A stretch of DNA of 64,000 bases, taken from NCBI RefSeq assembly GCF_026967805.1, contig NZ_JAPVBG010000003.1, forward strand, positions 434,001 to 498,000. Direction: 5' to 3'. Origin of the DNA: Blastococcus sp. VKM Ac-2987 (GTDB taxonomy: Bacteria > Actinomycetota > Actinomycetes > Mycobacteriales > Geodermatophilaceae). The notes below the pieces were generated by a model. That model was not told the origin of the DNA and searched no databases. It was given only the letters and a program-made list of their open reading frames with translations. Of this stretch, positions 35,328-44,749 are shown in pieces. Position numbers and translations under genes: made by a program. Within the stretch, counting starts at the first letter, position 1. Each line of letters starts with the position of its first letter.

Positions 35328-36353
35328 ATGCGATCGATCTGGCGCGGTGCCGTGTCGTTCGGCCTGGTCAGCATCGGTGTGAAGCTGTACTCCGCCACCG
35401 AGGACAAGGACATCCGCTTCCACCAGGTGCACGCCGTCGACGGCGGCCGGGTGAAGTACAAGCGGGTCTGCTCCATCGACGGCGAAGAGGTGGAGTACGC
35501 CGACATCGCCAAGGGGTACGAGCTGCCCAGCGGCGAGGTCGTGATCCTCACCGACGAGGACTTCGAGGACCTCCCGCTCTCCAGCCGCCGGGAGATCGAG
35601 GTCCTCGAGTTCGTCGCGCAGGACGAGATCGACCCGATCATGTTCGAGAAGACCTACTACCTGGAGCCCGACGGCCCGGCCGCGCGCCCGTACGTGCTGC
35701 TGCGCGACGCCCTGGAGAACGCCGGGCAGGTGGCGATCACGAAGATCGCCATCCGCCAGCGGGAGTCGCTGGCCGCCCTCCGGGTGCGCGACGGCGTCCT
35801 GGTGCTGCACACCATGCGCTGGCCCGACGAGATCCGCCGTCCGGACTTCGCCTTCCTCGACGAGGACATCTCCGTCCGGCCGCAGGAGCTGAAGATGGCC
35901 GAGGCGCTCATCGGCTCGATGACGGCGGAGTTCGACCCCGGCGAGTTCACCGACGACTACCGCGAGGCGATGACCGCCCTGCTGGAGGCCAAGCAGAGCG
36001 GTGGCGAGGTCGCCCCGCCGGCGGAGACCCCCGACGACGGTGCCGCCGTCGTCGACCTGATGAGCGCGCTGCGGCGCAGCGTCGAGCGGGCCCGCGGCGG
36101 GGCCCAGGACGCCGGCGCAGCCTCCCCGGACGCCGACGACACCGACACCGGGGAGGACGCGGCACCCGCCGCGAAGTCCCCCGCCAAGCGGGCGCCCGCG
36201 CGGAAGACGGCGGCCGCGAAGGCCCCGGCGAAGAAGGCCGCCGCGAAGAAGCCCGCGGCGGAGAAGACCACCGCGGCGAAGAAGACGACGGCCGCGGGCA
36301 CGACCGCGGGCGCCGAGAAGCCGCCGGCCAAGCGCGCCCGCCGCAGCGCCTGA
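35328..36353 (+). CDS. ku: non-homologous end-joining protein Ku
   Basis: This 341-residue bacterial Ku binds DNA ends and recruits LigD. The Ku core begins MRSIWRGAVSFGLVSIGVKL and includes RVCSIDGEEVEY, ILTDEDFEDLPL and AEALIGSMTAEFDP. Beyond about residue 265 there is a long Lys/Ala/Pro-rich extension with repeats such as AKKAAAKKPAAEKTTAAKK, a histone-H1-like DNA-binding tail found in several actinobacterial Ku proteins. ATG at 35328 follows GAGGGAGG. It ends 1 base before the ligD start, so both are cotranscribed. Confidence 0.95.
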   Translation: MRSIWRGAVSFGLVSIGVKLYSATEDKDIRFHQVHAVDGGRVKYKRVCSIDGEEVEYADIAKGYELPSGEVVILTDEDFEDLPLSSRREIEVLEFVAQDEIDPIMFEKTYYLEPDGPAARPYVLLRDALENAGQVAITKIAIRQRESLAALRVRDGVLVLHTMRWPDEIRRPDFAFLDEDISVRPQELKMAEALIGSMTAEFDPGEFTDDYREAMTALLEAKQSGGEVAPPAETPDDGAAVVDLMSALRRSVERARGGAQDAGAASPDADDTDTGEDAAPAAKSPAKRAPARKTAAAKAPAKKAAAKKPAAEKTTAAKKTTAAGTTAGAEKPPAKRARRSA

Positions 36354-36354
36354 C

Positions 36355-37839
36355 GTGCCCGCCCGCCCCGGCGGCCGGCGCCCTGACCCAGGTGCGGACC
36401 CGCTGGCCGAGTACCGCGCCAAGCGGGACCCGGCCCGCACCGCCGAACCGGTCCCGCCTGCCGGGCAACCGCTGCCGACGGGCGGGGACGACACGTTCGT
36501 CGTCCAGGAGCACCGCACGCCCCGTGGCCGCACGGGGGAGCGGGTGCACTGGGACCTCCGGCTCGAGCGGGACGGGGTCCTCAAGAGCTGGGCGGTGCCC
36601 AAGGGCCCGCCGCTGGAAGCGGGCAGCAACCGGCTCGCCGTCCCGACCGAGGACCACCCGCTGGAGTACGCGTCCTTCGCCGGCACCATCGCTGCGGGTG
36701 AGTACGGCGGCGGGGAGGTGACCATCTGGGACGCCGGCCGCTACGCCACCGAGAAGTGGGACGAGCGCCACGTCATCGTGACCTTCGCCGGTCGCCGGCT
36801 CACCGGCCGGTACGCGCTCTTCCCGCTCGCCGACGGCACCTGGAACGTGCGGAAGCTGGACGCCGGCCCACCGCCGGAGGCGCCGCCCGCGCCGCTGCCG
36901 ATGCTGGCCAGCGCGGGGGAGCTGCCGACCGCCGCCGAGGACGGCGGCTGGGCCTACGAGTTCAAGTGGGACGGCGTGCGGGCGGTCGCGACCGTGCGGT
37001 CCGGGGTCCCGACGCTGTCCTCGCGCAAGGGCACCGACATCACCGTCCGCTACCCGGAGGTGACCCGGCTGCCCGCCGCGCTGGCCGGCCACGACGTGGT
37101 CGTCGACGGCGAGATCGTGATGATGGACGCGGCCGGGCGCCCGGACTTCGGCGCGCTGCAGAACCGGATGCACCGCACCGGGCCCGAGGTCCCGCGGATG
37201 GCGGCGGCCGCGCCGGTGACGTACCTGGTCTTCGACCTGCTCGAGCTCGACGGCGAGGACCTCCGGTCCCGGCCCTACGCCGCGCGGCGGGAGCTGCTCG
37301 ACGAGCTCGCGCCGGCCGGGCGCCGGTGGGTGCTGACGCCGTGGTTCCGCGGTGGCGGCGCCGACGTGCAGGCAGCCAGCGAGGAGAACGGGCTGGAGGG
37401 CGTCGTCGCCAAGCGGCTGACCTCGCCCTACCGGGAGGGTGTCCGCAGCCCCGACTGGCGCAAGGTCAAGAACTTCTTCACCCAGGCGGTCGTCGTCGGC
37501 GGCTGGCGGCCCGGTCAGGGACGGCGGTCGGGCACCATCGGCTCGCTGCTGGTCGGGGTGCCCGACGACGACGGCGCGCTGGTGTACGTGGGGCACGTCG
37601 GCACCGGCTTCAGCGACCAGGACCTGCGCGACCTGCAGCGCACCCTCACGGCGCGCACCACGCCGCCCTTCGCCGGCGCCCTGCCGCGCGAGGTGACCCG
37701 GGACGCGCACTGGGTCGAGCCGGACCTCGTGGGCGAGGTCGCCTACGCCGTGTGGACGGCGGACGGGCGGCTCCGGCACCCGGCGTGGCGCGGGGTGCGC
37801 GACGACCTGGAGCCCGACGACGTGGTGCAGGAACCGTGA
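36355..37839 (+). CDS. ligD: ATP-dependent DNA ligase LigD, phosphoesterase-ligase part
   Basis: This 494-residue protein has an N-terminal 3'-phosphoesterase domain (about 40-170: FVVQEHRTPRGRTGERVHWD, WAVPKGPPLEAGSNRLAV, GEYGGGEVTIWD) and a C-terminal ATP-dependent ligase (about 180-490). The catalytic Lys is in YEFKWDGVRAV; further motifs are VVDGEIVMMD, LVFDLLELDG, GVVAKRL and WRKVKNF. The OB-fold ends with WVEPDLVGEVAYAVWT. The polymerase domain is not in this protein but in the next gene. It follows ku directly and seals ends in NHEJ. Confidence 0.93.
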   Translation: MPARPGGRRPDPGADPLAEYRAKRDPARTAEPVPPAGQPLPTGGDDTFVVQEHRTPRGRTGERVHWDLRLERDGVLKSWAVPKGPPLEAGSNRLAVPTEDHPLEYASFAGTIAAGEYGGGEVTIWDAGRYATEKWDERHVIVTFAGRRLTGRYALFPLADGTWNVRKLDAGPPPEAPPAPLPMLASAGELPTAAEDGGWAYEFKWDGVRAVATVRSGVPTLSSRKGTDITVRYPEVTRLPAALAGHDVVVDGEIVMMDAAGRPDFGALQNRMHRTGPEVPRMAAAAPVTYLVFDLLELDGEDLRSRPYAARRELLDELAPAGRRWVLTPWFRGGGADVQAASEENGLEGVVAKRLTSPYREGVRSPDWRKVKNFFTQAVVVGGWRPGQGRRSGTIGSLLVGVPDDDGALVYVGHVGTGFSDQDLRDLQRTLTARTTPPFAGALPREVTRDAHWVEPDLVGEVAYAVWTADGRLRHPAWRGVRDDLEPDDVVQEP

Positions 37840-37879
37840 GCGGCTCCGTCGTCGGCCGGCGCCGTGGGCGGGGAGCAGC

Positions 37880-38812
37880 GTGAGCCCGGCCAGGCAGCGG
37901 GTGGAGATCGCCGGGCGGCAGCTGGCGGTCAGCAACCTGGAGAAGGTGCTGTTCCCCGAGGTCGCGTTCACCAAGGCGCAGGTCATCGACTACTACGTGC
38001 GCATCGCCCCGGTGCTGCTGCCGCACCTGGCCGGGCGGCCGGTCACCTTCACCCGGTGGCCCGACGGCCTGGAAGGGCAGGCCTTCTTCGAGAAGAACAG
38101 CGCCCGGCACGCGCCGGAGTGGGTGCGACGGGTGACGCTGCCCAGCCCCGGCAGCTCCACGGGGCGGGAGACCCTCGACATGGTCGTGCTGGAGGACGTC
38201 GCCGACCTGGCCTGGGCGGCGAACCTCGCGGCGCTGGAGCTGCACGTGCCCCAGTGGCAGGTGGACGACGACGGTGCGGCGCAGCTGCCCGACCTGCTGG
38301 TGCTCGACCTCGACCCCGGCCCGGACACCGGCATCGCCGAGTGCTGCGAGGTCGCCGAGCGGCTCGGGCAGCGGCTGGAGGCCGACGGCCTGGACCCGGT
38401 GGTCAAGACGTCGGGGTCCAAGGGGATGCAGGTGTACGCGCCGATCGACCGGCCGGCCGACCGGGAGCACCCCAGCCGGTACGCGAAGCTGCTGGCGCAG
38501 GAGCTCTCCGCCGAGACGCCCGACGACGTCGTCTGGCGCATGGAGAAGGCGTTGCGCCCGGGGAAGGTGCTCATCGACTGGAGCCAGAACAACCCGGCCA
38601 AGACGACGGTCGCCCCCTACTCGCTCCGGGCGCGCGCCGGGGCCACCGTCTCCACGCCGATCGGGTGGGACGAGGTCGACGCGGTGCGGGAGGGGTCGCT
38701 GGACCCGGCGGCCCTGCGGTTCACGACCGGCGACGTCCTGGCGCGGGTCGAGCAGTACGGCGACCTGTTCGACGTCGCCGGGGCCACCCGCGCCCCACTG
38801 CCGGAGGTCTGA
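37880..38812 (+). CDS. ligD: LigD polymerase (primase-polymerase) domain as separate protein
   Basis: This 310-residue protein is the archaeo-eukaryotic-primase-like polymerase of NHEJ. Key motifs are the metal-binding DLDPGPDTG, KTSGSKGMQVYAPI and the WSQNNPAKTTVAPYSLRARAGATVS substrate block. It fills gaps and adds nucleotides or ribonucleotides at break ends before ligation. In mycobacteria it is fused to PE and ligase as one LigD; here it is a free protein encoded 40 bases after the PE-ligase gene. GTG at 37880 starts it close to the conserved core. Confidence 0.93.
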   Translation: MSPARQRVEIAGRQLAVSNLEKVLFPEVAFTKAQVIDYYVRIAPVLLPHLAGRPVTFTRWPDGLEGQAFFEKNSARHAPEWVRRVTLPSPGSSTGRETLDMVVLEDVADLAWAANLAALELHVPQWQVDDDGAAQLPDLLVLDLDPGPDTGIAECCEVAERLGQRLEADGLDPVVKTSGSKGMQVYAPIDRPADREHPSRYAKLLAQELSAETPDDVVWRMEKALRPGKVLIDWSQNNPAKTTVAPYSLRARAGATVSTPIGWDEVDAVREGSLDPAALRFTTGDVLARVEQYGDLFDVAGATRAPLPEV

Positions 38813-38867
38813 GGCACCGGCCCCCGGCCGGACCCGTCGGTCGGCCGCGCGGGCACTGCCTGGGACG

Positions 38868-39758
38868 ATGCCGGGCATGCCCGCCGCAGGTCCGACCGAT
38901 CCCCGCACCGCCGACGTCGGGCGGCTGGTCGTCCGCTGCCCCGACCGGCCCGGCATCGTCGCCGTGCTCAGCGGGCTGATGACCGAGGTCGGCGCCAACA
39001 TCACCGAGTCCCAGCAGCACTCCTCGGACCCCAGCGGGGGCACGTTCACGCTGCGGCTGGAGTTCGTGCTGGCCGGGCTCGTCGACCGGCGCCCGGAGCT
39101 GGAGCGGCGGCTCACCGACCTGGCGGGGGAGTGGCGGCTGACCTGGCGCCTCACCGAGGCCGCCCACCGGCCGACGGTGGCGGTCTTCGTCAGCCGCACC
39201 GACCACGTGCTGCAGGAGCTGATCTACCGGGTGCGCGCCGGTGACCTGCGCGCCGACATCGTCGCCGTCGTGTCCAACCACCCGGACCTGGAGCCGGTCG
39301 CGGCCGCCGCCGGCATCCCGTTCCACCACGTGCCGGTCACGCCGGGCACCAAGGCCGAGGCCGAGGCGCGGGCGCTGGAGATCGTGGGCGGTGTCGACCT
39401 GGTCGTGCTGGCCCGCTACATGCAGATCGTCTCGCCGGAGTTCTGCGCACGGTTCCCCGAGCGGCTGATCAACATCCACCACAGCTTCCTGCCGGCGTTC
39501 GTGGGCGCGAACCCCTACCGGGCAGCCCACGACCGGGGCGTGAAGCTGATCGGCGCCACCGCGCACTACGTGACGGCGGAGCTGGACGCCGGGCCGATCA
39601 TCGAGCAGGAGGTCGCGCGGGTCGACCACCGGGCGACGGTCGAGGACATGCGCCGGGTCGGCCGGTACGTGGAGCGCCAGGTGCTGGCCCAGGCGGTCAC
39701 CTGGCACGTGGAGGACCGGGTCATCGTCGAGGGCGACCGCACCATCGTCTTCGCCTGA
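38868..39758 (+). CDS. purU: formyltetrahydrofolate deformylase PurU
   Basis: This 296-residue enzyme hydrolyses 10-formyltetrahydrofolate to formate and tetrahydrofolate, balancing one-carbon pools. It has an N-terminal ACT domain (VVRCPDRPGIVAVLSGLMTEVGANITES) and a C-terminal formyltransferase fold with VAVVSNHPDLEPVA and the catalytic block NIHHSFLPAFVGANPY (Asn, His), then ATAHYVTAELDAGPIIEQ with the Asp. A second in-frame ATG at 38877 could be the real start. It is unrelated in function to the DNA-repair genes before it. Confidence 0.93.
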   Translation: MPGMPAAGPTDPRTADVGRLVVRCPDRPGIVAVLSGLMTEVGANITESQQHSSDPSGGTFTLRLEFVLAGLVDRRPELERRLTDLAGEWRLTWRLTEAAHRPTVAVFVSRTDHVLQELIYRVRAGDLRADIVAVVSNHPDLEPVAAAAGIPFHHVPVTPGTKAEAEARALEIVGGVDLVVLARYMQIVSPEFCARFPERLINIHHSFLPAFVGANPYRAAHDRGVKLIGATAHYVTAELDAGPIIEQEVARVDHRATVEDMRRVGRYVERQVLAQAVTWHVEDRVIVEGDRTIVFA

Positions 39759-39823
39759 CCTCGCCGACGATCGGGGCACCCGATCGACACGGGGGCGGCA
39801 GGGGAACGGTAGCCCGCTGTTCA

Positions 39824-39838
39824 TTTGACTAGTTCAAA
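39824..39838. promoter_or_regulatory. Fur-family operator upstream of furA-katA
   Basis: TTTGACTAGTTCAAA is a 5-bp inverted repeat (TTTGA/TCAAA) around CTAGT, in an AT-rich island 24 bases before the regulator's start. It resembles operators of FurA/CatR-type regulators that control their own gene and the adjacent catalase. Confidence 0.65.
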
Positions 39839-39861
39839 ACAACGGTGTTGAGTGGGTCCCG

Positions 39862-40335
39862 ATGGAGACGACGTGGGCGCACCAGCTGCGCGAGGCCGGT
39901 CTGCGGGTCACCCGACCGCGGCTCTCGGTGCTCGACGTCCTCGCCGCCCGGCCCCACGCCGATGCCGAGACCATCGTCACCGGCGCCCGCGCCCAGCACC
40001 CCACCCTGTCCCCGCAGACGGTCTACGGGGTGCTCGAGGCGCTGGTCTCCGTGGGGCTCGCCCGCCGGATCGAACCCGCCGGTGCGCCGGCGCTGTTCGA
40101 GCTGCGGGTGGGCGACAACCACCACCACCTGGTCTGCCGCTCGTGCGGCGCGGTCGCCGATGTCGACTGCGCCGTGGGCGCCGCCCCGTGCCTGACCCCT
40201 TCGGACGCAGCCGGTTTCGTCGTCGACGAGGCCGAGGTCGTGTTCTGGGGGTCGTGCGGCGCCTGCCAGGCGAAGGCAGCAGCACAGTCCGTGCAGTTCG
40301 AGGAGCACGAAATCCGAGAAGGAGCATCCGCATGA
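39862..40335 (+). CDS. Fur-family peroxide-responsive regulator (FurA/CatR type)
   Basis: This 157-residue Fur protein has a winged-helix N-terminus ([26 protein letters not shown]) and a metal-binding C-terminus with [21 protein letters not shown] and a second CxxC (SCGACQ). The two CxxC pairs form the structural zinc site. Its stop overlaps the catalase start as ATGA. The FurA-katA pairing and the upstream operator point to peroxide control: metal-catalysed oxidation would release the repressor and induce catalase. Confidence 0.92.
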   Translation: METTWAHQLREAGLRVTRPRLSVLDVLAARPHADAETIVTGARAQHPTLSPQTVYGVLEALVSVGLARRIEPAGAPALFELRVGDNHHHLVCRSCGAVADVDCAVGAAPCLTPSDAAGFVVDEAEVVFWGSCGACQAKAAAQSVQFEEHEIREGASA

Positions 40336-41996
40336 CCGACGTCGCATCGCAGGGCCCCGCTCCGAGCGAGGCCGACCGCGCCGTCCTGACCAACCGTCAG
40401 GGCCACCAGATCTACGACAACCAGAACCAGCGGACGGTGGGCGCTCGTGGCCCGGCGACCCTGGAGAACTACCAGTTCCTCGAGAAGATCAGCCACTTCG
40501 ACCGGGAGCGGATCCCGGAGCGCGTCGTGCACGCCCGCGGCGCCACGGCGTTTGGCGTCTTCGTGGCCGACGGCACCGTCGGCGACGAGCCGATCAGCAA
40601 GTACACCCGCGCCAAGCTGTTCCAGGAGAAGGGCAAGGAGACCGAGGTCGCCGTCCGCTTCTCCACCGTCGCCGGTGGCCGCGACTCCTCCGAGGCGGCG
40701 CGCGACCCCCGCGGCTTCGCGGTGAAGTTCTACACCGAGGACGGCAACTGGGACCTCGTCGGCAACAACCTGGGCGTCTTCTTCATCCGTGACGCCATCA
40801 AGTTCCCCGACTTCATCCACTCGCAGAAGCCCGACCCGGTCACCTTCGAGCGCCAGGTCGCCAACCGGGTGTTCGACTTCGCGTCGCAGACGCCGGAGTC
40901 GATCCACATGTTCACGCTGGTCTTCAGCCCCCGTGGCCTGCCGGCGAACTACCGGACCCAGCAGGGCTTCGGGGTGAACACCTACAAGTGGGTGAACGCC
41001 GAGGGCGAGACCAAGCTCGTCAAGTACCACTGGCTGCCCAAGCAGGGCGTCAAGTCGATGACGGCGAAGGACGCCGCGGCGGTGCAGGCCAACGAGCTCG
41101 GCGCGCACACCAAGGACCTCTACGACGCCATCGGCCGCGGTGACTTCCCGTCCTGGGACCTGCACGTGCAGCTCATGGACGACCACGACCACCCGGAGCT
41201 GGACTTCGACCCGCTCGACGACACCAAGGTGTGGCCGGAGAACGACTTCCCGCTGCGCAAGGTCGGCACCATGACGCTGAACCGGGCGCCGGAGAACTTC
41301 TTCCTGGAGAACGAGCAGATCGCCTTCGGCACCGGCGTGCTGGTCGACGGCCTGGACTTCTCCGACGACAAGATGCTGGTCGGCCGGACGTTCTCCTACT
41401 CCGACACCCAGCGCTACCGGGTGGGCCCGAACTACCTGCAGCTGCCGGTCAACCAGGCCAAGAACGCGCGTGTGGCCACCAACCAGCGGGACGGCCAGAT
41501 GGCCTACTCGGTGGACCTGGGCCCGGGGCAGAACCCGCACGTCAACTACGAGCCGTCGATCACCGGCGGCCTGCGCGAGGCCACCTACCCCACGCACGAC
41601 GAGCAGGGCCCGGAGATCACCGGCCGGCTGACCCGCAAGCGGATCCCGCGGACCAACGACTACAAGCAGGCCGGCGAGCGCTACCTGCTGTCGGAGCAGT
41701 GGGAGCGGGACGACGTGGTGGCCAACTTCGTCGACGCGCTCTCCCAGTGCGACCGGCCGATCCAGGAGCGGATGGTCTGGCACCTGTTCATGGCCGAGGA
41801 CGAGTTCGGTCAGCGGGTGGGCGAGGGCCTGGGCATCACCGCGGACGACGTCCGTGGCCTGCCGCCGCTGCAGACGCAGACCCTCTCCGAGGAGGAGCAG
41901 CAGCGCGCTGCGAACCTCGGCAAGAACGGTCCGCGTGACGTGACCGGGCTGGTCATGACGCACTGCGTGCCCAACGAGCACGTCACCGTCGCCTGA
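40332..41996 (+). CDS. katA: monofunctional haem catalase KatA
   Basis: This 554-residue catalase dismutates hydrogen peroxide. The distal His lies in [13 protein letters not shown], the distal Asn in [19 protein letters not shown] and the proximal haem-ligand Tyr in [17 protein letters not shown]. The length fits small-subunit catalases with a somewhat long C-terminus. ATG at 40332 overlaps the regulator's stop, with GAGAAGGAG upstream. The last 17 bases around the stop recur 83 bases downstream. Confidence 0.95.
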   Translation: MTDVASQGPAPSEADRAVLTNRQGHQIYDNQNQRTVGARGPATLENYQFLEKISHFDRERIPERVVHARGATAFGVFVADGTVGDEPISKYTRAKLFQEKGKETEVAVRFSTVAGGRDSSEAARDPRGFAVKFYTEDGNWDLVGNNLGVFFIRDAIKFPDFIHSQKPDPVTFERQVANRVFDFASQTPESIHMFTLVFSPRGLPANYRTQQGFGVNTYKWVNAEGETKLVKYHWLPKQGVKSMTAKDAAAVQANELGAHTKDLYDAIGRGDFPSWDLHVQLMDDHDHPELDFDPLDDTKVWPENDFPLRKVGTMTLNRAPENFFLENEQIAFGTGVLVDGLDFSDDKMLVGRTFSYSDTQRYRVGPNYLQLPVNQAKNARVATNQRDGQMAYSVDLGPGQNPHVNYEPSITGGLREATYPTHDEQGPEITGRLTRKRIPRTNDYKQAGERYLLSEQWERDDVVANFVDALSQCDRPIQERMVWHLFMAEDEFGQRVGEGLGITADDVRGLPPLQTQTLSEEEQQRAANLGKNGPRDVTGLVMTHCVPNEHVTVA

Positions 41997-42083
41997 CAGC
42001 CACGGGAGCATCGCAGGGAGCGCCGGCGACCGAGGAGCGGATCGTGGCGCGGAAGGCGACCAGCGACACCGTCGCCTGACAGC
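41984..42083. repeat. 17-bp direct repeat spanning the katA stop
   Basis: CACCGTCGCCTGACAGC occurs at 41984-42000, including the last katA codons and stop, and again at 42067-42083. The 66 bases between are open in the frame of the second copy and read like coding sequence (EERIVARKATSDTVA then stop). This could be a duplicated or exchanged gene end. Confidence 0.7.
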
Positions 42084-42103
42084 AGGCACACAGCAGGACC
42101 GCG

Positions 42104-42136
42104 CGGGCCGCGACCGGGATCTCCGGTCGCGGCCCG
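42104..42136 (+). terminator. katA terminator hairpin
   Basis: CGGGCCGCGACCGG pairs perfectly (14 bp) with CCGGTCGCGGCCCG around a 5-base GATCT loop. It lies 108 bases after the katA stop. Confidence 0.75.
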
Positions 42137-42209
42137 TCGCGCTGTCCGGGGTGGCCCGTTGCCGCCCGGATGCGCACGGGAGCGGTCCCGGCGCCGCCCG
42201 GAACACCGA

Positions 42210-42245
42210 CGAGGCCGGCTCCCACGGGTGCGGGAACCGGCCTCG
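42210..42245 (-). terminator. terminator hairpin after the PAC2 gene
   Basis: CGAGGCCGG (42210-42218) pairs with CCGGCCTCG (42237-42245), with an inner CCC/GGG pairing. It lies 40 bases beyond the minus-strand PAC2 stop. Confidence 0.6.
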
Positions 42246-42284
42246 ATCGCGTCCCGGCGCGGGACGGGGGCGTGCGTGCTGGGC

Positions 42285-43238
42285 TCAGTCGCGGGGGCGG
42301 TTGCGGTCCTGGTCGGCCAGGAAGCGCTCGAACTCCGCGCCGATCTCCTCGGCGCTGGGCACCTCGCCGCCGCTGCCGAGCAGGTCGCTGCCCTCCCGGG
42401 CGGCCGCGAACGAGTCGTACTGCTGCTCCAGGGCGGCGACGACGGCGGTGTTGTCGGTCGACCGCGCGATCTGCTCGTCGATCTCGGTGCGGTTGGCCTC
42501 GGCCGCCTCCTGGAGCGACTCCGTGGGCAGGCGGAGCCCGCTCAGCCGCTCCAGGTGCTCGATGAGCGTGACCGACGCGGCCGGGTAGGTGGCCTGCGCG
42601 AGGTAGTGGGGGACGTGCGCGGCGACCCCGAGGGCGTCCACGCCGGCCTCGCCCAGGCGCAGCTCCAGCAGCGCCGAGACGCTGCCGGGGATGCGCATCT
42701 CGCCCCAGTACACCGGATAGGGCTCGATCAGCTGCCGCCGCGTCGCGTGGGCGGTGACGGTGACCGGCCGGGTGTGCGGCACCGGCATCGGGATGGCCTG
42801 CAGAGCGATGACGGAGGTGACGCCGAGCCGCTCGACCAGTTGCCCGACGGCGGCGACGAACCGCTCCCAGGAGTAGTCCGGCTCCGCCCCGTGCAGCAGC
42901 AGGAACGTCTCGCCGGCGTCGTCCTCGACCGCGTAGACGGCGATCTCCGGCACGCTGAAGCTCTCGTACCGGTCGGCGTTGAACGTCATGCGGGGGCGGC
43001 GGGCGCGGTAGTCGACGAGGCTGTCGGCGTCGAAGCGGGCGACGACCTCGTGCGGCAGCGCGGCCAGCAGGTGGGCGCCGGCCAGCGTGCCCGCCGACGC
43101 GGCGTCGAAGTCACCGGCGAGGTCGTGCACCAGCACGAGCCCGCGGCGTCGCGACGGGTCGCCGGTGGCGGACTCGCGGTCGAGGAAGCGCTCCGCCGCC
43201 GGGAGCAGCTCGACGAGATCCTCCGGTCGCTGGGGCAC
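42285..43238 (-). CDS. PAC2-family protein (proteasome-assembly-chaperone fold)
   Basis: This 317-residue protein has the actinobacterial PAC2 fold: VLVHDLAGDFDAASAGTLAGAHLL, ARRPRMTFNADRYESF, LLLHGAEPDYSWERFVAAV, ALQAIPMPVPHTRPVTVTAHATR and VDALGVAAHVPHYLAQATYPAASVTLIEHL. A C-terminal helical tail includes AEEIGAEFERFLADQDRNRPRD. Homologues exist in proteasome-bearing actinobacteria, but a chaperone role has not been proven there. The GTG start follows AGGAGGA. It is transcribed alone. Confidence 0.88.
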   Translation of the reverse strand: MPQRPEDLVELLPAAERFLDRESATGDPSRRRGLVLVHDLAGDFDAASAGTLAGAHLLAALPHEVVARFDADSLVDYRARRPRMTFNADRYESFSVPEIAVYAVEDDAGETFLLLHGAEPDYSWERFVAAVGQLVERLGVTSVIALQAIPMPVPHTRPVTVTAHATRRQLIEPYPVYWGEMRIPGSVSALLELRLGEAGVDALGVAAHVPHYLAQATYPAASVTLIEHLERLSGLRLPTESLQEAAEANRTEIDEQIARSTDNTAVVAALEQQYDSFAAAREGSDLLGSGGEVPSAEEIGAEFERFLADQDRNRPRD

Positions 43239-43352
43239 GGTGGTCCTCCTGGGGGTTCGGTCGGCGCGGTACCGGACCGCGCCTGCCGGTACAGCCCCGT
43301 CCGGTGTCCTCGCATTCCCGCCGGCGCCGGCGCCGTCCCCCGGAGGGGCGGC

Positions 43353-44672
43353 TCAGCGCGCCGTCTCGTCCGCCCGCTCGTCCTCGCGCTCGTCCTCGTG
43401 CTCGTCCCCGGGCGTCGCCGCCGGTTCCCGGACCAGGTGCGCGCCGGCCTCGTCGGCGCTGATCTGCGCGCGGGTGCCGTCGGGGAGGATCTCCGGCGAC
43501 TTCCCGTCCAGCTGGTCCCGCGCGTAGCGGTAGGAGACGGCGATCAGCGCGGTCACCGGGACGGCGAGGAAGGCGCCGATGATGCCGGCCAGGCTGGCAC
43601 CCGCGGTGACGGCCAGGATGACCACGGCGGCGTGCAGGTTCAGCCCGCGGCCCTGCAGGATCGGCTGCAGGACGTTGCCCTCGAGCTGCTGCACGAGGAT
43701 CACGATGCCCAGCACGATCAGCGCCGTCGTGAGGCCGCTGTCGACGAGTGCGATCAGCACCGCGAACCCGCCGGCGACGAAGGCACCGATGATCGGGATG
43801 AACGCGCCGAAGAAGGTGAGCACCGCGAGCGGCAGGACCAGAGGTACGCCGAGGATCCACAGGCCGAGGCCGATGAAGAAGGCGTCGGCGAACCCGACGA
43901 GCGCCTGCTGGCGGATGAACTCCGAGAGCGTCGACCACGTCTTGTAGGACAGCGCCGCCACGTGCGGGGCGGCCGGCGGGCCGGTCTGGGCGGCCAGCCA
44001 CGGGACCCAGCGGGGGCCGTCCTTCAGGAAGAAGAAGGTCAGCACGAGCGCCAGCACCAGGTTGATCAGCAGGCCGCCGATCGCCGTGGCGCCGGTGACG
44101 GCGTACTGCGCGATGTTCTGCGCGTTGCCCTGGATCGAGTCGATCGCCTGGTCGACGGCGCCGCCGATCTGCTCCTGGCCCAGGTTGAACGGCGGGCCGG
44201 TCAGCCACTCCTGCAGCTGCTGCAGGCCGACGCTGACGCCGGCGGCGAGCTCCTCGACCTGGCCGACAACGGGCGGGGCGATCAGCGCGATGATGCCCAC
44301 GAAGGCGGCGAGGAAGGTGAGCAGGACGATGAGCGCCGCGAGCGCCGACGGCCAGCCGTGGTTGCGGAGGAAGCGCGTGGGCGGCCACAGGACGGTGGTG
44401 AAGAGCAGCCCGAGGACGACGGGGAGCAGGACGACCCAGAGCTTGCCGATGACGTAGCCCACGACGATCAGCCCGCCGACGATCAGCAGCAGCTCGGCCG
44501 AGGCGATGGCCACGGACCGGCTCGCCCGCTGGAGCCGCTGCCCCCGCAGGTTGGTCGGGGCGGGTGCGTGCGTCCCGGCCCGGACTCCGGACTCGGGTGC
44601 CGACTGGTCGGGCTCGACGTCTGCCGCCTCCTCCGGTGGCGGGTCGGTGCGACCGGGCAGGCGGATCCTCAT
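43353..44672 (-). CDS. AI-2E family transporter (YdiK/PerM type)
   Basis: This 439-residue integral membrane protein has about eight hydrophobic segments and the family motif block DGPRWVPWL...FIRQQALVGFADAFFIGLGLWILGVPL, ...FFGAFIPIIGAFVAGG... and QQLEGNVLQPILQGRGLNLH. Flanking charged N- and C-terminal tails are disordered (Glu/Asp/Arg-rich). The family exports small molecules or acts as Na+/H+ antiporter; AI-2 itself is unlikely to be the substrate here. A second family member lies at 48775. It is divergent from the PPOX gene. Confidence 0.9.
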   Translation of the reverse strand: MRIRLPGRTDPPPEEAADVEPDQSAPESGVRAGTHAPAPTNLRGQRLQRASRSVAIASAELLLIVGGLIVVGYVIGKLWVVLLPVVLGLLFTTVLWPPTRFLRNHGWPSALAALIVLLTFLAAFVGIIALIAPPVVGQVEELAAGVSVGLQQLQEWLTGPPFNLGQEQIGGAVDQAIDSIQGNAQNIAQYAVTGATAIGGLLINLVLALVLTFFFLKDGPRWVPWLAAQTGPPAAPHVAALSYKTWSTLSEFIRQQALVGFADAFFIGLGLWILGVPLVLPLAVLTFFGAFIPIIGAFVAGGFAVLIALVDSGLTTALIVLGIVILVQQLEGNVLQPILQGRGLNLHAAVVILAVTAGASLAGIIGAFLAVPVTALIAVSYRYARDQLDGKSPEILPDGTRAQISADEAGAHLVREPAATPGDEHEDEREDERADETAR

Positions 44673-44749
44673 GCCCCGATCTCAGCACAGATGCGCGGAC
44701 GCTACCGGGCGGGAAACGATCATCACACCCGCGTCGTAGCGTTCCGGGC

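Noticed and set aside
36170-36350. Lysine/alanine-rich Ku tail as a sequencing artefact or separate gene
   Set aside because: The frame is continuous and such tails are known in actinobacterial Ku proteins.
32889-36353. 1154-residue open frame running into ku
   Set aside because: Only the part from 35328 is Ku. The upstream part overlaps topoisomerase IB, STAS and DUF5709 genes in other frames and is low complexity.
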